Shown here: one piece after another, positions 1-6,847 of the stretch
Layout: every line of letters starts with the position of its first letter
Numbering within the stretch: position 1 is the stretch's first letter
Assembly: GCA_934101745.1 (NCBI GenBank)
Contig: CAKOSD010000001.1
Span: 1 to 21,680, forward strand
From: an uncultured Bacilli bacterium
Lineage (GTDB): Bacteria > Bacillota_I > Bacilli_A > RF39 > UBA660
DNA: 21,680 bases
Reading direction: 5' to 3'
Notes under the pieces: model-generated
The model's input: the letters and a program-made list of their open reading frames with translations, nothing else
Database searches by the model: none
What the model was told of the DNA's origin: nothing
Translations under genes and position numbers: made by a program

Positions 1-276
1 TCCATAAGTTTTTAAAGTCCCTTTTTTATGATAAATTATATTGGTCATTAGTTTATTTAATGTTGATTTACCACTACCATTAACCCCAATTAAAGCAACC
101 GTTTCCCCTTTTTTTATTTCTAAATTAATATCTTTTAAAACCACTCTTTCTTCGGTTTTATTCTTCCAACCTCTTACTAATCTTTCTTTTAGTGTCTGGG
201 GCTTATCGGAATATAGTTTAAAAGTCTTAGTAACATGATTAACATCTATGGCTATATCATTCTTTTTATTTTTCAT
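1..276 (-). CDS. Polysaccharide/teichoic acid ABC exporter ATP-binding protein (N-terminal part, runs off the window)
   Basis: This is the first 92 codons of an ABC ATPase whose remainder lies left of the window. The protein starts MKNKKNDIAIDVNHVTKTFK, then has a short insertion (DKPQTLKERLVRGWKNK) before the LKDINLEIKKGE strand, and a Walker A motif GVNGSGKST at about residues 68-76. The insertion after the first strand and the wording around Walker A are typical of the TagH/Wzt/RfbB group, which drives export of teichoic acid or capsular polysaccharide together with a two-domain permease. The ATG at 276 is preceded by AAGGATGATGATA, a good ribosome binding site. The nearby glycosyltransferase and the flippase at the right end of the window fit an envelope-polysaccharide role. 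The exact substrate cannot be read from this part. Confidence 0.85.
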   Translation of the reverse strand, partial: MKNKKNDIAIDVNHVTKTFKLYSDKPQTLKERLVRGWKNKTEERVVLKDINLEIKKGETVALIGVNGSGKSTLNKLMTNIIYHKKGTLKTYG

Positions 277-295
277 TATCATCATCCTTATAATT

Positions 296-304
296 ATTAT
301 ACCA
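296..304 (-). promoter_or_regulatory. Extended -10 promoter for the ABC ATPase gene
   Basis: On the minus strand this reads TGGTATAAT, a perfect -10 box with the TGn extension. No good -35 hexamer is seen 17 bases further upstream, as is usual for extended -10 promoters. The expected start of transcription lies just before the ribosome binding site of the gene starting at 276. Confidence 0.5.
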
Positions 305-441
305 AATCCCTAATATTAAATACTTGCTATCATTGGTACACTTACTATGTTATCATATATTTTCTATTTAAAAAACCTTTATTTTAAAAATTTTCAATTA
401 AATTTTACCCCTAATTATATTGTTTTACCTTAAGTAAAAAT

Positions 442-465
442 AAAAAAAGACTAGAACTTCTAATC
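442..465 (-). terminator. Rho-independent terminator after the glycosyltransferase
   Basis: Directly after the stop codon at 466, the minus strand reads GATTAGAAGTTCTAGTC followed by seven T. The stem is GATTAG/CTAGTC with one G-T pair and a five-base loop. Confidence 0.7.
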
Positions 466-1311
466 CTAATCAATTACATACTTTATTAATAATAAAATTC
501 TCGTTAAATATCTAAATACTTTTAAAAAGAATAATTCTAGTTTACTAGCACCGTTATATTTTTTTTCAAAATATTCTTGACTAGTCTTTAAGATATCATA
601 CTTCTTAATTCTTTTTAAACTCTTATCAATAGAAACCGAGTGATCATGAATAACATCAATATCATTACAAACAATAATATTTTTCTTTAGTCTTTTAGTC
701 TTAATCCCCATAATATTTTCTTCATAATATAAAAATACGCCTTCATCAAAGTAACCCATCTCTTCTAAGTGTTTACTGGATATCATAAAGAAACAACCCG
801 ATACAGTATCAACTTTACTTATATCTTTATAATAATAATTATCTGGATAATTAAGTTCCTTAGTTAAAACTTTTTTTCCAAAGAAGACAATATTTTGTTT
901 AATATCTTGCCAAGGTGTAGGTATTTTAAACCCTCTATTTAAATCATTACCTTGAATAATAGTAGGTCCTACTATAACGTTTTTATTACTTATATAACTA
1001 TTTAAATCTTTTATATCATTCTCACTATCAATAATAATATCACTATTTGAAATTACAATATTTAATTCCCTATATTTATCAATTAAGTATTTGCACCCCA
1101 CATTTAGAGCATAACTATACCCTTTATTATTACCACTATCGATAATAGTTATTTTTTTATTTTTTATCTTTTGTAAATTAATTAATGAATCATCAGTACT
1201 TTTGTTATCAACAACCACTATTTCTTTTAAGATTTTATAATCTTTAACATTATCTAGTAATCTTTTTGTTGTTTCATAATCATTATAATTTACTATTACC
1301 ATTCCTACCAT
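466..1311 (-). CDS. Glycosyltransferase family 2 (rhamnosyltransferase-like)
   Basis: A 281-residue GT-A fold glycosyltransferase, expected to transfer an activated sugar to a growing cell-surface polysaccharide on the cytoplasmic side. Visible features are the N-terminal strand VGMVIVNYND, the nucleotide-binding VVDNKSTDDS, GYSYALNVG, the metal-site region ISNSDIIID around residue 90, and the late motif GYFDEGVFLYYEE that marks the WbbL-like branch (rhamnosyl/galactosyl transferases). The later IHDHSVS block also fits that branch. There is no transmembrane anchor; the C-terminus is basic and hydrophobic (KVFRYLTRILLLIKYVID), which may sit on the membrane. The start at 1311 has AGGAAA about nine bases upstream. 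It is the last gene of the fmt-phosphatidyltransferase-glycosyltransferase series and ends at a terminator. Donor and acceptor are not known. Confidence 0.85.
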   Translation of the reverse strand: MVGMVIVNYNDYETTKRLLDNVKDYKILKEIVVVDNKSTDDSLINLQKIKNKKITIIDSGNNKGYSYALNVGCKYLIDKYRELNIVISNSDIIIDSENDIKDLNSYISNKNVIVGPTIIQGNDLNRGFKIPTPWQDIKQNIVFFGKKVLTKELNYPDNYYYKDISKVDTVSGCFFMISSKHLEEMGYFDEGVFLYYEENIMGIKTKRLKKNIIVCNDIDVIHDHSVSIDKSLKRIKKYDILKTSQEYFEKKYNGASKLELFFLKVFRYLTRILLLIKYVID

Positions 1312-1344
1312 TATATTATTTCCTAACTATCTTTTTAAGCATTT

Positions 1345-1373
1345 ATTATATATTTATTAAGTATAGATTTTAA
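1345..1373 (-). promoter_or_regulatory. Possible promoter for the glycosyltransferase
   Basis: The minus strand has TTAAAA, 17 bases, then a perfect TATAAT. The -35 box matches consensus at only four positions and overlaps the stop codon of the upstream gene, so the glycosyltransferase may also be read from upstream. Confidence 0.35.
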
Positions 1374-2140
1374 CTATTTTTTTCTTTTTTTAATGTAAGT
1401 AATAAACTTAAAGGTTTATCTTTATTTTCTTCATAATACTTGGTATCAAATAAACGAAAACCCACTTCTTTTTTAATATCATTATCTCTGGTTAATATTA
1501 CTTCTTTAATATCTTTTACTTTTAAAGGTACTTTATCTTTATTATTTTTATCTTCTAATTTATCTTTTACAATATAACTAGTTAAACTTAAGGCTTCCAT
1601 TCCTATTAAAGAATTTCTAGATACTTGTTCTAATTTTATAAAGTTATCTAGAGAAACACTATTTAAATTAATAGTTTGTAGTAAACATTCTAAAGCCTTA
1701 TAATCAGTATTTAAAAGTCCTAGTAACACGGATACGGCTAAAAACCACATCTTAGTTTTGCCAATAAGAGTTGATTTAACATTATTACCTTTAGAAGCAC
1801 TATAAAGACCATAACTTAAGATACCAGCCTCAAATAATAAAGGAATCATATAACTAGGGCTGATACTGGCTAAAAGTAAAAAGGATATAATTCCAAATAA
1901 TTTATCAAACATTCCATCCAGTAAAGCCCCAAAGAAACTAGATACTTCGTATTTACGGGCTAAATAGCCATCTATCCAATCAGTTGCCATAAAAGAAATA
2001 AACCAAATAGCCGCTGGAATACTTCCATATATATTAAATATAGGTACGAGTAAAATACCTCCTATTCCTCTTAAGGCTGTAATCATATTAACCATTATTT
2101 TCTTTTTTAGCTTATCATCATCATTATTATTTGCCACCAT
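1370..2140 (-). CDS. CDP-alcohol phosphatidyltransferase (PgsA-like)
   Basis: A 256-residue integral membrane enzyme of the family that transfers a phosphatidyl group from CDP-diacylglycerol to an alcohol, for example glycerol-3-phosphate in phosphatidylglycerol synthesis. The complete family signature D-x2-DG-x2-AR-x8-G-x3-D-x3-D is present at residues 54-79 (Asp54, Asp57, Gly58, Ala61, Arg62, Gly71, Asp75, Asp79), so it should be active. Hydrophobic segments occupy residues 15 to about 150. Residues after about 170 form a hydrophilic tail rich in Lys and Asp that is longer than in typical PgsA, and I do not recognise it. The start at 2140 is preceded by GGGTGG. It lies 31 bases after fmt and is probably co-transcribed with it. 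PgsA is the best guess, but another CDP-alcohol transferase is possible. Confidence 0.8.
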   Translation of the reverse strand: MVANNNDDDKLKKKIMVNMITALRGIGGILLVPIFNIYGSIPAAIWFISFMATDWIDGYLARKYEVSSFFGALLDGMFDKLFGIISFLLLASISPSYMIPLLFEAGILSYGLYSASKGNNVKSTLIGKTKMWFLAVSVLLGLLNTDYKALECLLQTINLNSVSLDNFIKLEQVSRNSLIGMEALSLTSYIVKDKLEDKNNKDKVPLKVKDIKEVILTRDNDIKKEVGFRLFDTKYYEENKDKPLSLLLTLKKEKNS

Positions 2141-2171
2141 ATAAAACCACCCATTTAAATAATTATTTTCT

Positions 2172-3101
2172 CTAACTTATTTTTTTTGCCATTAATTTAT
2201 CTTTATCAATCCCATTTAAATAAGACTTAATATCCATTATCTTTTTACCACTGGGTTTAATTGCTGTTACATAATAAATACCATCACGACAACCAATACC
2301 TAAAGTATCTTTAGTAACCACATTAATCTTATTAGGAACACTTTTACCTTTAACAAAATACCCGCTTATTATTTTAACTTCTTCATCATCTAAACAAGTA
2401 TTAGCAAGTGGCCATGGATTTAAACCTCTTACCTTTCTATCAATGGTTATTCCCTCTTTAGTAAAGTCTAAGTGTTCATCACTTCTTGATATATTATATG
2501 CATAAGTAACCTTCTCATTATCTTGTTTTATTCGCATATTGGTACCATTTATAATACTAGGTAAAGTCTCTATTAATAACTTAGCGCCCATTTCCATTAA
2601 GTTATCATGAATATTACCAACATTATCCGTATCATTTATTTTATAAGTAACACTGCTAATAATATCCCCAGTATCCATAGCCTCATCCATATACATAATA
2701 GTAACTCCCGTTTCTTTATAACCATCAATTATTGCATGATGCAAAGGAGCCCCACCTCTAAGGTAAGGAAGTAAGGAAGCATGAACATTAATACACCCTA
2801 ATCTTGGTAAATCCAGTAATGCTTTAGGAATAATTTGACCATAAGCACAAGTTATTATAATATCTGGTTTAGCCTCACAAATAGCCTCATAATCATTTCT
2901 TATCTTACTAGGTTGAAATACTGAAATATGGTTATCTATGGCCACTTTTTTTATTGGTGTTGGCGTTAAAATTTTATGACGACCAACTTCTTTATCGGGT
3001 TGACTTACCACCAAACAAACATTAGTATTTTCGATTAATTTTTCTAAAACTGGAACTGCAAAATCTGGAGTTCCCATAAATACAACGCGTAAATCTTTCA
3101 T
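2172..3101 (-). CDS. fmt: Methionyl-tRNA formyltransferase
   Basis: A full-length 309-residue Fmt, which formylates initiator Met-tRNA with 10-formyl-tetrahydrofolate at the start of translation. The N-terminal Rossmann-like domain begins VVFMGTPDFAVPVLEKLI, and the specificity-loop region contains QPDKEVGRHK. The active-site block is INVHASLLPYLRGGAP (Asn, His) followed by TGVTIMYMDEAMDTGDI with the catalytic Asp. The C-terminal OB-like domain starts around residue 205, with the conserved VRGLNPWPLA. Length and motif order are normal. The ATG at 3101 has GGTGA seven bases upstream and a good -10 box ahead of it. In many Firmicutes fmt sits with def and priA; here it heads a short series with a phosphatidyltransferase and a glycosyltransferase instead. 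Confidence 0.95.
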   Translation of the reverse strand: MKDLRVVFMGTPDFAVPVLEKLIENTNVCLVVSQPDKEVGRHKILTPTPIKKVAIDNHISVFQPSKIRNDYEAICEAKPDIIITCAYGQIIPKALLDLPRLGCINVHASLLPYLRGGAPLHHAIIDGYKETGVTIMYMDEAMDTGDIISSVTYKINDTDNVGNIHDNLMEMGAKLLIETLPSIINGTNMRIKQDNEKVTYAYNISRSDEHLDFTKEGITIDRKVRGLNPWPLANTCLDDEEVKIISGYFVKGKSVPNKINVVTKDTLGIGCRDGIYYVTAIKPSGKKIMDIKSYLNGIDKDKLMAKKIS

Positions 3102-3117
3102 TTAAATCACCATTTTC

Positions 3118-3146
3118 ATTATAGGAAAAAGACTATAAAAAAACAA
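3118..3146 (-). promoter_or_regulatory. Promoter for fmt
   Basis: The minus strand has TTGTTT, 17 bases, then a perfect TATAAT about 20 bases ahead of the fmt start. The -35 box lies in the T-rich tail of the terminator of the preceding gene, so terminator and promoter overlap. Confidence 0.5.
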
Positions 3147-3208
3147 CTAATTCTTTTTAATTTATCTAAAAAAGTTAGAAAATCACTCTTTTATTATTAG
3201 AATTAGTT
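3137..3208 (-). terminator. Long-loop terminator after the transglutaminase-like gene
   Basis: The minus strand has AACTAATTCT (3199-3208) and its perfect complement AGAATTAGTT (3145-3154), separated by 44 bases and followed by GTTTTTTTATAG. The ten-base stem with a T-run after it acts like a rho-independent terminator, although the loop is unusually long. Confidence 0.5.
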
Positions 3209-3209
3209 C

Positions 3210-4010
3210 TTAATTATATATTTCATTTAAAATATAAGTTCTATAATCATTAGTATTAACTTGTTGATATAAATGATTAGTTAATACCCTTTTATACTCT
3301 TTTAATACTAATGGTCTTAATCCTTGAAAAAACAAATCAATATCATCATTATTTATCTTTACTTGATAAGGTTGTTTATTTACTATATCTCCGGTTTTAT
3401 CATAAACATTAATAGGATTATAAAAATCAAATAAATAATAATTATTATCAATCATAATAACATTAAAACTATAAAAATCATTAACACTTATTTTCTTATA
3501 TGATCCAATCAAAAATATCGCATCATATCCTAAGAAAGTTAATATATTTTGAGCAAGAAGACTATATTCTAAAGAAGTAGCAACATCCATTTCTTTTAAA
3601 TCTTCTATATCATTTAGAATTATTTCTCTATCACTTTCTTTATTTAAAACGTCTTCTCTTCTTTTTAATCTACTGGTCTTTCTTCCTAAATAATTTTCCA
3701 AAAAAACTGGTAATATTAAAATAGCCTCATTATTATTATATATTTTATTTATTTGTAAATATTTAATAAACTCATAAAGGTAATTATTATTTCTAATTAA
3801 ATAATAGTCATTTTCTAAGTTATATCTTATTTTAATATTACTAGTTACAAACCCATAATAAGGTAGTGAATATTTAAGGGGACTTATTACTCCTAAACTT
3901 TTATTTATTTTATAAGTATTTTGATAATACCTAATTTTACTATTTATATATTTTCTAATATCTTCATCACTAATTGTGGTTAGATAATTTAAAAAGTTAT
4001 TACTATGCAT
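3210..4010 (-). CDS. Transglutaminase-like fold protein without visible catalytic Cys/His
   Basis: A 266-residue soluble protein with no signal peptide or membrane segment. Residues 143-200 resemble the core of transglutaminase-like cysteine proteases: SLEYSLLAQNILTFLGYDA (helix that normally starts with the catalytic Cys), then a strand, then FNVIMIDNNYYLFDFYNP, which matches the strand pair carrying the usual His and Asp. The Asp (about 195) is kept, but the Cys position is occupied by Ser/Leu and the His position by Ser, so it is probably not a protease. The first 140 residues are Asn/Tyr/Lys-rich and not recognised. The start at 4010 has GAGGGT at good distance, and an extended -10 promoter precedes it. 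It is a single-gene unit between a structured RNA and fmt. The fold assignment is inference from pattern only. Confidence 0.55.
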   Translation of the reverse strand: MHSNNFLNYLTTISDEDIRKYINSKIRYYQNTYKINKSLGVISPLKYSLPYYGFVTSNIKIRYNLENDYYLIRNNNYLYEFIKYLQINKIYNNNEAILILPVFLENYLGRKTSRLKRREDVLNKESDREIILNDIEDLKEMDVATSLEYSLLAQNILTFLGYDAIFLIGSYKKISVNDFYSFNVIMIDNNYYLFDFYNPINVYDKTGDIVNKQPYQVKINNDDIDLFFQGLRPLVLKEYKRVLTNHLYQQVNTNDYRTYILNEIYN

Positions 4011-4041
4011 ACTACTACCCTCTAGCCAACTGTCTTTAAGT

Positions 4042-4050
4042 ATTGTAGCA
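4042..4050 (-). promoter_or_regulatory. Extended -10 promoter for the transglutaminase-like gene
   Basis: The minus strand reads TGCTACAAT, a -10 box with one mismatch and the TGn extension, about 30 bases ahead of the start codon at 4010. It lies downstream of the terminator at 4066-4102, so this gene can be expressed without the RNA upstream of it. Confidence 0.45.
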
Positions 4051-4065
4051 TAATATACTTCTAAA

Positions 4066-4102
4066 GAAAAGAAAAAACCTCTCAGAATTAATCTAAGCAG
4101 GT
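4066..4102 (-). terminator. Strong rho-independent terminator of the structured RNA
   Basis: On the minus strand ACCT, a bulged G, and CTTAGA pair with TCTGAGAGGT around the loop TTAAT, giving ten base pairs followed by TTTTTTC. It ends the candidate RNA that starts near 4368. It could instead act as an attenuator for the gene starting at 4010. Confidence 0.75.
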
Positions 4103-4368
4103 CTTTTTACGAAAATGATTAGTCTGTCAAACTATCATCTTGGTTGTGGATTTCCTAATATATAACTCATATTGACAGATAAAAGTCATATATTTTTATC
4201 AATATTCCACATATGCAGCATATACTTAATAGATTGATAAACGAGTATTAGTACTGTAACAAACCATCAAAGGGTTTTAAAAAAATCATTAAATAAATAT
4301 AACATTTATTATTAATTAAGTAAGAAACTTTCTTACTTCTAACAACAGTACTTTCTCTACTATTAAGT
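4070..4368 (-). ncRNA. Candidate structured non-coding RNA, about 300 nt, family not recognised
   Basis: The 435-base gap between two genes holds a promoter, a terminator and nested inverted repeats on the minus strand, with no convincing reading frame. Perfect pairings seen: P1, 4360-4368 with 4224-4232 (nine pairs, ACTTAATAG/CTATTAAGT), beginning at the expected transcription start; P2, 4345-4352 with 4250-4257 (AGTACTGT/ACAGTACT). Inside P2 are three hairpins at 4318-4338, 4292-4310 and 4261-4277, which makes a four-way junction. Outside P1 lie a long arm (4146-4150 with 4206-4210, 4169-4175 with 4199-4205, 4180-4184 with 4194-4198) and a hairpin at 4115-4138, then the terminator. I saw none of the conserved blocks of RNase P RNA, tmRNA, SRP RNA or the T-box, and it does not look like 6S RNA. 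It could be a riboswitch-like leader of the gene at 4010, but that gene appears to have its own promoter. Confidence 0.6.
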
Positions 4369-4374
4369 GATTTA

Positions 4375-4437
4375 ATCATACCATTCTTTTTACTATTTGT
4401 AAAGTACTTTTTTAAATTTTTTTAAATTTTTTTAAAG
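4375..4437 (-). promoter_or_regulatory. Strong promoter with phased A-tracts driving the structured RNA
   Basis: The -35 box TTTACA (4398-4403) and the -10 box TATGAT (4375-4380) each match consensus at five of six positions and are 17 bases apart. Directly upstream, 4408-4436 holds three copies of AAAAAAATTT at an exact 10-base period. Such phased A-tracts bend DNA and act as UP elements, so high expression is expected. Confidence 0.7.
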
Positions 4438-4445
4438 GCCATTTT

Positions 4446-5390
4446 TTATAATATATCTAATGTGGTTTCATAATCATTACCCATTTTTATTAAGTAATCT
4501 TTTTTCTGTAAGTTATCTAAATATTTTTCCGGTATACTATCATAGCCATAGTAAATTGCCGATACACTAGCACACAATCCACCTAAAATTGAGGCTTGCC
4601 CACCTAAGTTTACCGCTCCAATCAAGGCTTGACTAAAGGTCTTGGAATTTATAAAGCAATAAAAGAAAGCCTCTAAGGTGTCTACTACATAATTATTAGA
4701 ATTAATCATTTCTAATGGTAAATTATAAATATTATCTTTTAAAAGATGATCAAATTCTCTTACAGTCTCCGTTTTAAAATACATTGTATAATCTAAGTTC
4801 TTTAACATACTAAAACTGGCTTTTTTATCTGTTCCTCTAAGTAAGAAGATAATGTATTTAGTAAATATATAAGCCGCCATAGCCGGAATTTCGCTATGAT
4901 GGGTTATAAAGGTTACGTTTTTCACTACCGAATGGATGGTATAATCACGGGCTTTAGTATAGTAAAGATAGAATGCCACTGGTAATAATCTTGGTAAAAA
5001 TTCATTTCCACAATCACTATAACCCGTTCCGCCTAATTTGGTGGCATCCGTTTTTTCTTCAAAGTATCTATTTAAGGCGTGTTTACTTGTAAAATCAATA
5101 TCAATTAAACTATCAGTTACAGTATATTTAGCCGTTTTATACCATAAAAGAAGATTATCGGCAATTTTATTATAATCAATTTTTCCTTGCGTAATAATAG
5201 CCTCAGTAGTGGCTAAAATAGTTGAAGTTCCACTCCCCCATGTTCCCACGGGAATATTTAGATTTTCACAGGTCATCATCTTAGTTACCGGAGCATTTAT
5301 CAATTTTTCTTTTTTCTTATAATTAAGTGGTAACCCAAAAGCCTCACCAATAGCAAACCCAGTGATACAAGCATTTATTTTTGAGTTCAT
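4446..5390 (-). CDS. ADP-ribosylglycohydrolase-fold protein with lost metal-site residues
   Basis: A 314-residue protein with the full layout of the DraG/ARH family, which removes ADP-ribose from proteins or nucleic acid using two metal ions. The family start is clear (CITGFAIGEAFGLP, residues 8-21). So are the TH-x-EIPAMAAYIF helix and the C-terminal block AVNLGGQASILGG (259-271), followed by YYGYDSIPEKYLDNL. The metal-binding sites are altered: the usual GxWTDDT reads GTWGSGT (49-55) and the usual GGDADT reads GGQASI (263-268), so the key Asp residues are gone at both ends. It is therefore probably a binding protein or pseudoenzyme. No strong ribosome binding site is seen before 5390; a TTTACA-GATAAT pair lies right at the start codon. 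It follows the cps operon but is separated by a hairpin. Confidence 0.75.
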   Translation of the reverse strand: MNSKINACITGFAIGEAFGLPLNYKKKEKLINAPVTKMMTCENLNIPVGTWGSGTSTILATTEAIITQGKIDYNKIADNLLLWYKTAKYTVTDSLIDIDFTSKHALNRYFEEKTDATKLGGTGYSDCGNEFLPRLLPVAFYLYYTKARDYTIHSVVKNVTFITHHSEIPAMAAYIFTKYIIFLLRGTDKKASFSMLKNLDYTMYFKTETVREFDHLLKDNIYNLPLEMINSNNYVVDTLEAFFYCFINSKTFSQALIGAVNLGGQASILGGLCASVSAIYYGYDSIPEKYLDNLQKKDYLIKMGNDYETTLDIL

Positions 5391-5415
5391 ATTATCAACT
5401 ACTTTCTAAAGGTGT

Positions 5416-5441
5416 AAATAAGCCTCAAACGAGGCTTATTT
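5416..5441 (-). terminator. Terminator-like hairpin at the end of the cps operon
   Basis: AAATAAGCCTC and GAGGCTTATTT form a perfect 11-base-pair stem with a four-base loop. There is no long T-run beyond the stem. The stop codon of the original cpsB frame (5436-5438) lies in the stem, as expected for the natural end of that gene. Some read-through into the gene at 5390 is possible. Confidence 0.6.
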
Positions 5442-5556
5442 GTATTGTCCAAAGACACTTTTTTTAAGAGGTATCATTTCTCTTAAATTTATTTTTTCAT
5501 TATTTAAAACTTTTTTACCATTTATGACGAGTAATTCTTCAATATAATCAGCACTA
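5436..5556 (-). pseudogene. Out-of-frame remnant of the cpsB C-terminus
   Basis: After the cpsB stop at 5554, another frame of the minus strand encodes a segment that begins near LSADYIEELLVINGKK and ends SVFGQYK. This matches the normal C-terminal part of CpsB/YwqE phosphatases, where a helix and an N-x-x-x-LL-x-N block lead to a basic tail ending near FG. It runs to TAA at 5436-5438. By comparison with the B. subtilis protein as I remember it, about 13-14 residues are missing between the SDIH motif and this segment, so a deletion of about 40 bases that broke the frame is the simplest explanation. A sequencing or assembly error cannot be excluded. Confidence 0.65.
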
Positions 5557-6162
5557 AGTATCGCTACGATGATGGATATCACTGGCTAAGAAATTTATGG
5601 CCTCATGTTTTAATAATATTTCCAAAGTGGCTTTAGCCTCTTTGCCATAACGCCCCAATAAAGAACCTATATTACTTTGAAACACGGCCCCCGCCTCTAT
5701 CCATTCTTCTACTAACTTAGGATTTTCTTTAATTACTTTGTAACGTTCCGGATGCGCAATTACCGGCACAAAACCAGCCCTTTGCAAATCAAACAAAGTC
5801 TTTCTAATATTTTTATATTCATTATTCATTGGTAATTCAAATAACACATAACGAGTATCATTAAGGGAAGCAATCTTCTTTTTTATTAAAAGACTTACCA
5901 TTTCAATATCAACAAATATTTCATTTCCTAAATGAAGATTGATATCTATATTTTCGCTTTCTACTTTGTCCTTAAGTTCAGCTAATAATTTCTTATTATC
6001 TTTTTTTTCTTTATTATAACTACTACCTAATATAAAATGTGGAGTAACAATAATATCAGTTACTCCATTAGAAACAGCCTGTTTAATTATTTCGATTGAT
6101 TCTTCTAAGGATCTAGAACCATCATCAATATTAGGTAGAATATGACTATGTATATCTATCAT
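5554..6162 (-). CDS. cpsB: CpsB/CapC-type tyrosine-protein phosphatase (PHP domain), truncated C-terminus
   Basis: A metal-dependent phosphatase of the PHP fold that dephosphorylates the CpsD tyrosine kinase and so tunes capsule or exopolysaccharide length and amount. The 202-residue product keeps the metal ligands: MIDIHSHILPNIDDGS at the start (His5, His7, Asp13/14), VTPHF, the LGNEI block, IAHPERY, and the final SDIHH near residue 195. The family is normally about 240-255 residues. Here the frame ends only six residues after SDIH, and the expected C-terminal helix follows in another frame. The enzyme may still fold and bind metal, or it may be inactive. The start at 6162 lies 16 bases after cpsD; cpsC, cpsD and cpsB form one operon. 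Confidence 0.85.
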   Translation of the reverse strand: MIDIHSHILPNIDDGSRSLEESIEIIKQAVSNGVTDIIVTPHFILGSSYNKEKKDNKKLLAELKDKVESENIDINLHLGNEIFVDIEMVSLLIKKKIASLNDTRYVLFELPMNNEYKNIRKTLFDLQRAGFVPVIAHPERYKVIKENPKLVEEWIEAGAVFQSNIGSLLGRYGKEAKATLEILLKHEAINFLASDIHHRSDT

Positions 6163-6178
6163 AAACTACTCCAATACT

Positions 6179-6847
6179 TTAACTATAATACTTACTATAA
6201 TAATGATCTTTTGACGATGGGAATTTATTTAAAATTACGCCAGCAATTTTATCCTTGAATTTTTCTAAGGCTTTATTAGTGTTGGCTAAAAATTCTACTG
6301 GTGTTACTTTATAGGCCGATACAATAACGATTTTATCTACTAAGTCAGCCATAATAATAGAATCTGTTAACCCACCAACTGGTACCCCATCATAAATTAC
6401 TAAATCAAATTTTTGTTTTAAGATTTTAGCCAATTGCTTATTTTTAGTCGAGGCTAAAAGTTCACTTGGATTTGGTGGCACAATCCCCATTGGTAAAACG
6501 TAAATATTTTCATATCTCGTTTTTTTAATATATTTTTTATAGTTTTTATCAACATCATCTAACAAAAGATTAGATAAGCCTTGTTCATTATCAATATTAA
6601 ATATTTTATGTTGTCTGCCACGACGTAAATCACAGTCCACAATCAATACTTTAACTCCGGTTTGCGCAAAAGCAACGGCAAGATTAGCACTTACAAAAGA
6701 TTTTCCTTCCCCACTCATTGAACTAGTCATTAAAATTGACTTTACTGGTTCATCTACAGAGGAAAACAAAAGGTTAGTACGAATAGTTTTAATTGCTTCG
6801 GCCACACCGCTTTTTGGATTATTAGCAACTATAAGTTCATTATTCAT
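6179..6847 (-). CDS. cpsD: CpsD/CapB-type tyrosine-protein kinase
   Basis: A 222-residue cytoplasmic BY-kinase that autophosphorylates on tyrosines and works with the membrane adaptor CpsC to control polymerisation and export of surface polysaccharide. Visible motifs are Walker A SSMSGEGKS (42-50), Walker A' VLIVDCDLR (67-75) and a Walker B region KFDLVIYDGVPVGGLTDS. The Walker B region departs from the usual IDTPP, reading YDGVP. The C-terminus carries the typical tyrosine cluster (DHYYSKYYS), the substrate of autophosphorylation and of CpsB. Its ATG overlaps the cpsC stop by four bases, so translation is coupled. Length is normal for the stand-alone kinase. Confidence 0.92.
   Translation of the reverse strand: MNNELIVANNPKSGVAEAIKTIRTNLLFSSVDEPVKSILMTSSMSGEGKSFVSANLAVAFAQTGVKVLIVDCDLRRGRQHKIFNIDNEQGLSNLLLDDVDKNYKKYIKKTRYENIYVLPMGIVPPNPSELLASTKNKQLAKILKQKFDLVIYDGVPVGGLTDSIIMADLVDKIVIVSAYKVTPVEFLANTNKALEKFKDKIAGVILNKFPSSKDHYYSKYYS

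Noticed and set aside
4070..4368. T-box, purine, TPP or SAM riboswitch, RNase P, tmRNA or SRP RNA
   Set aside because: The conserved sequence blocks of these families are not present in the region.
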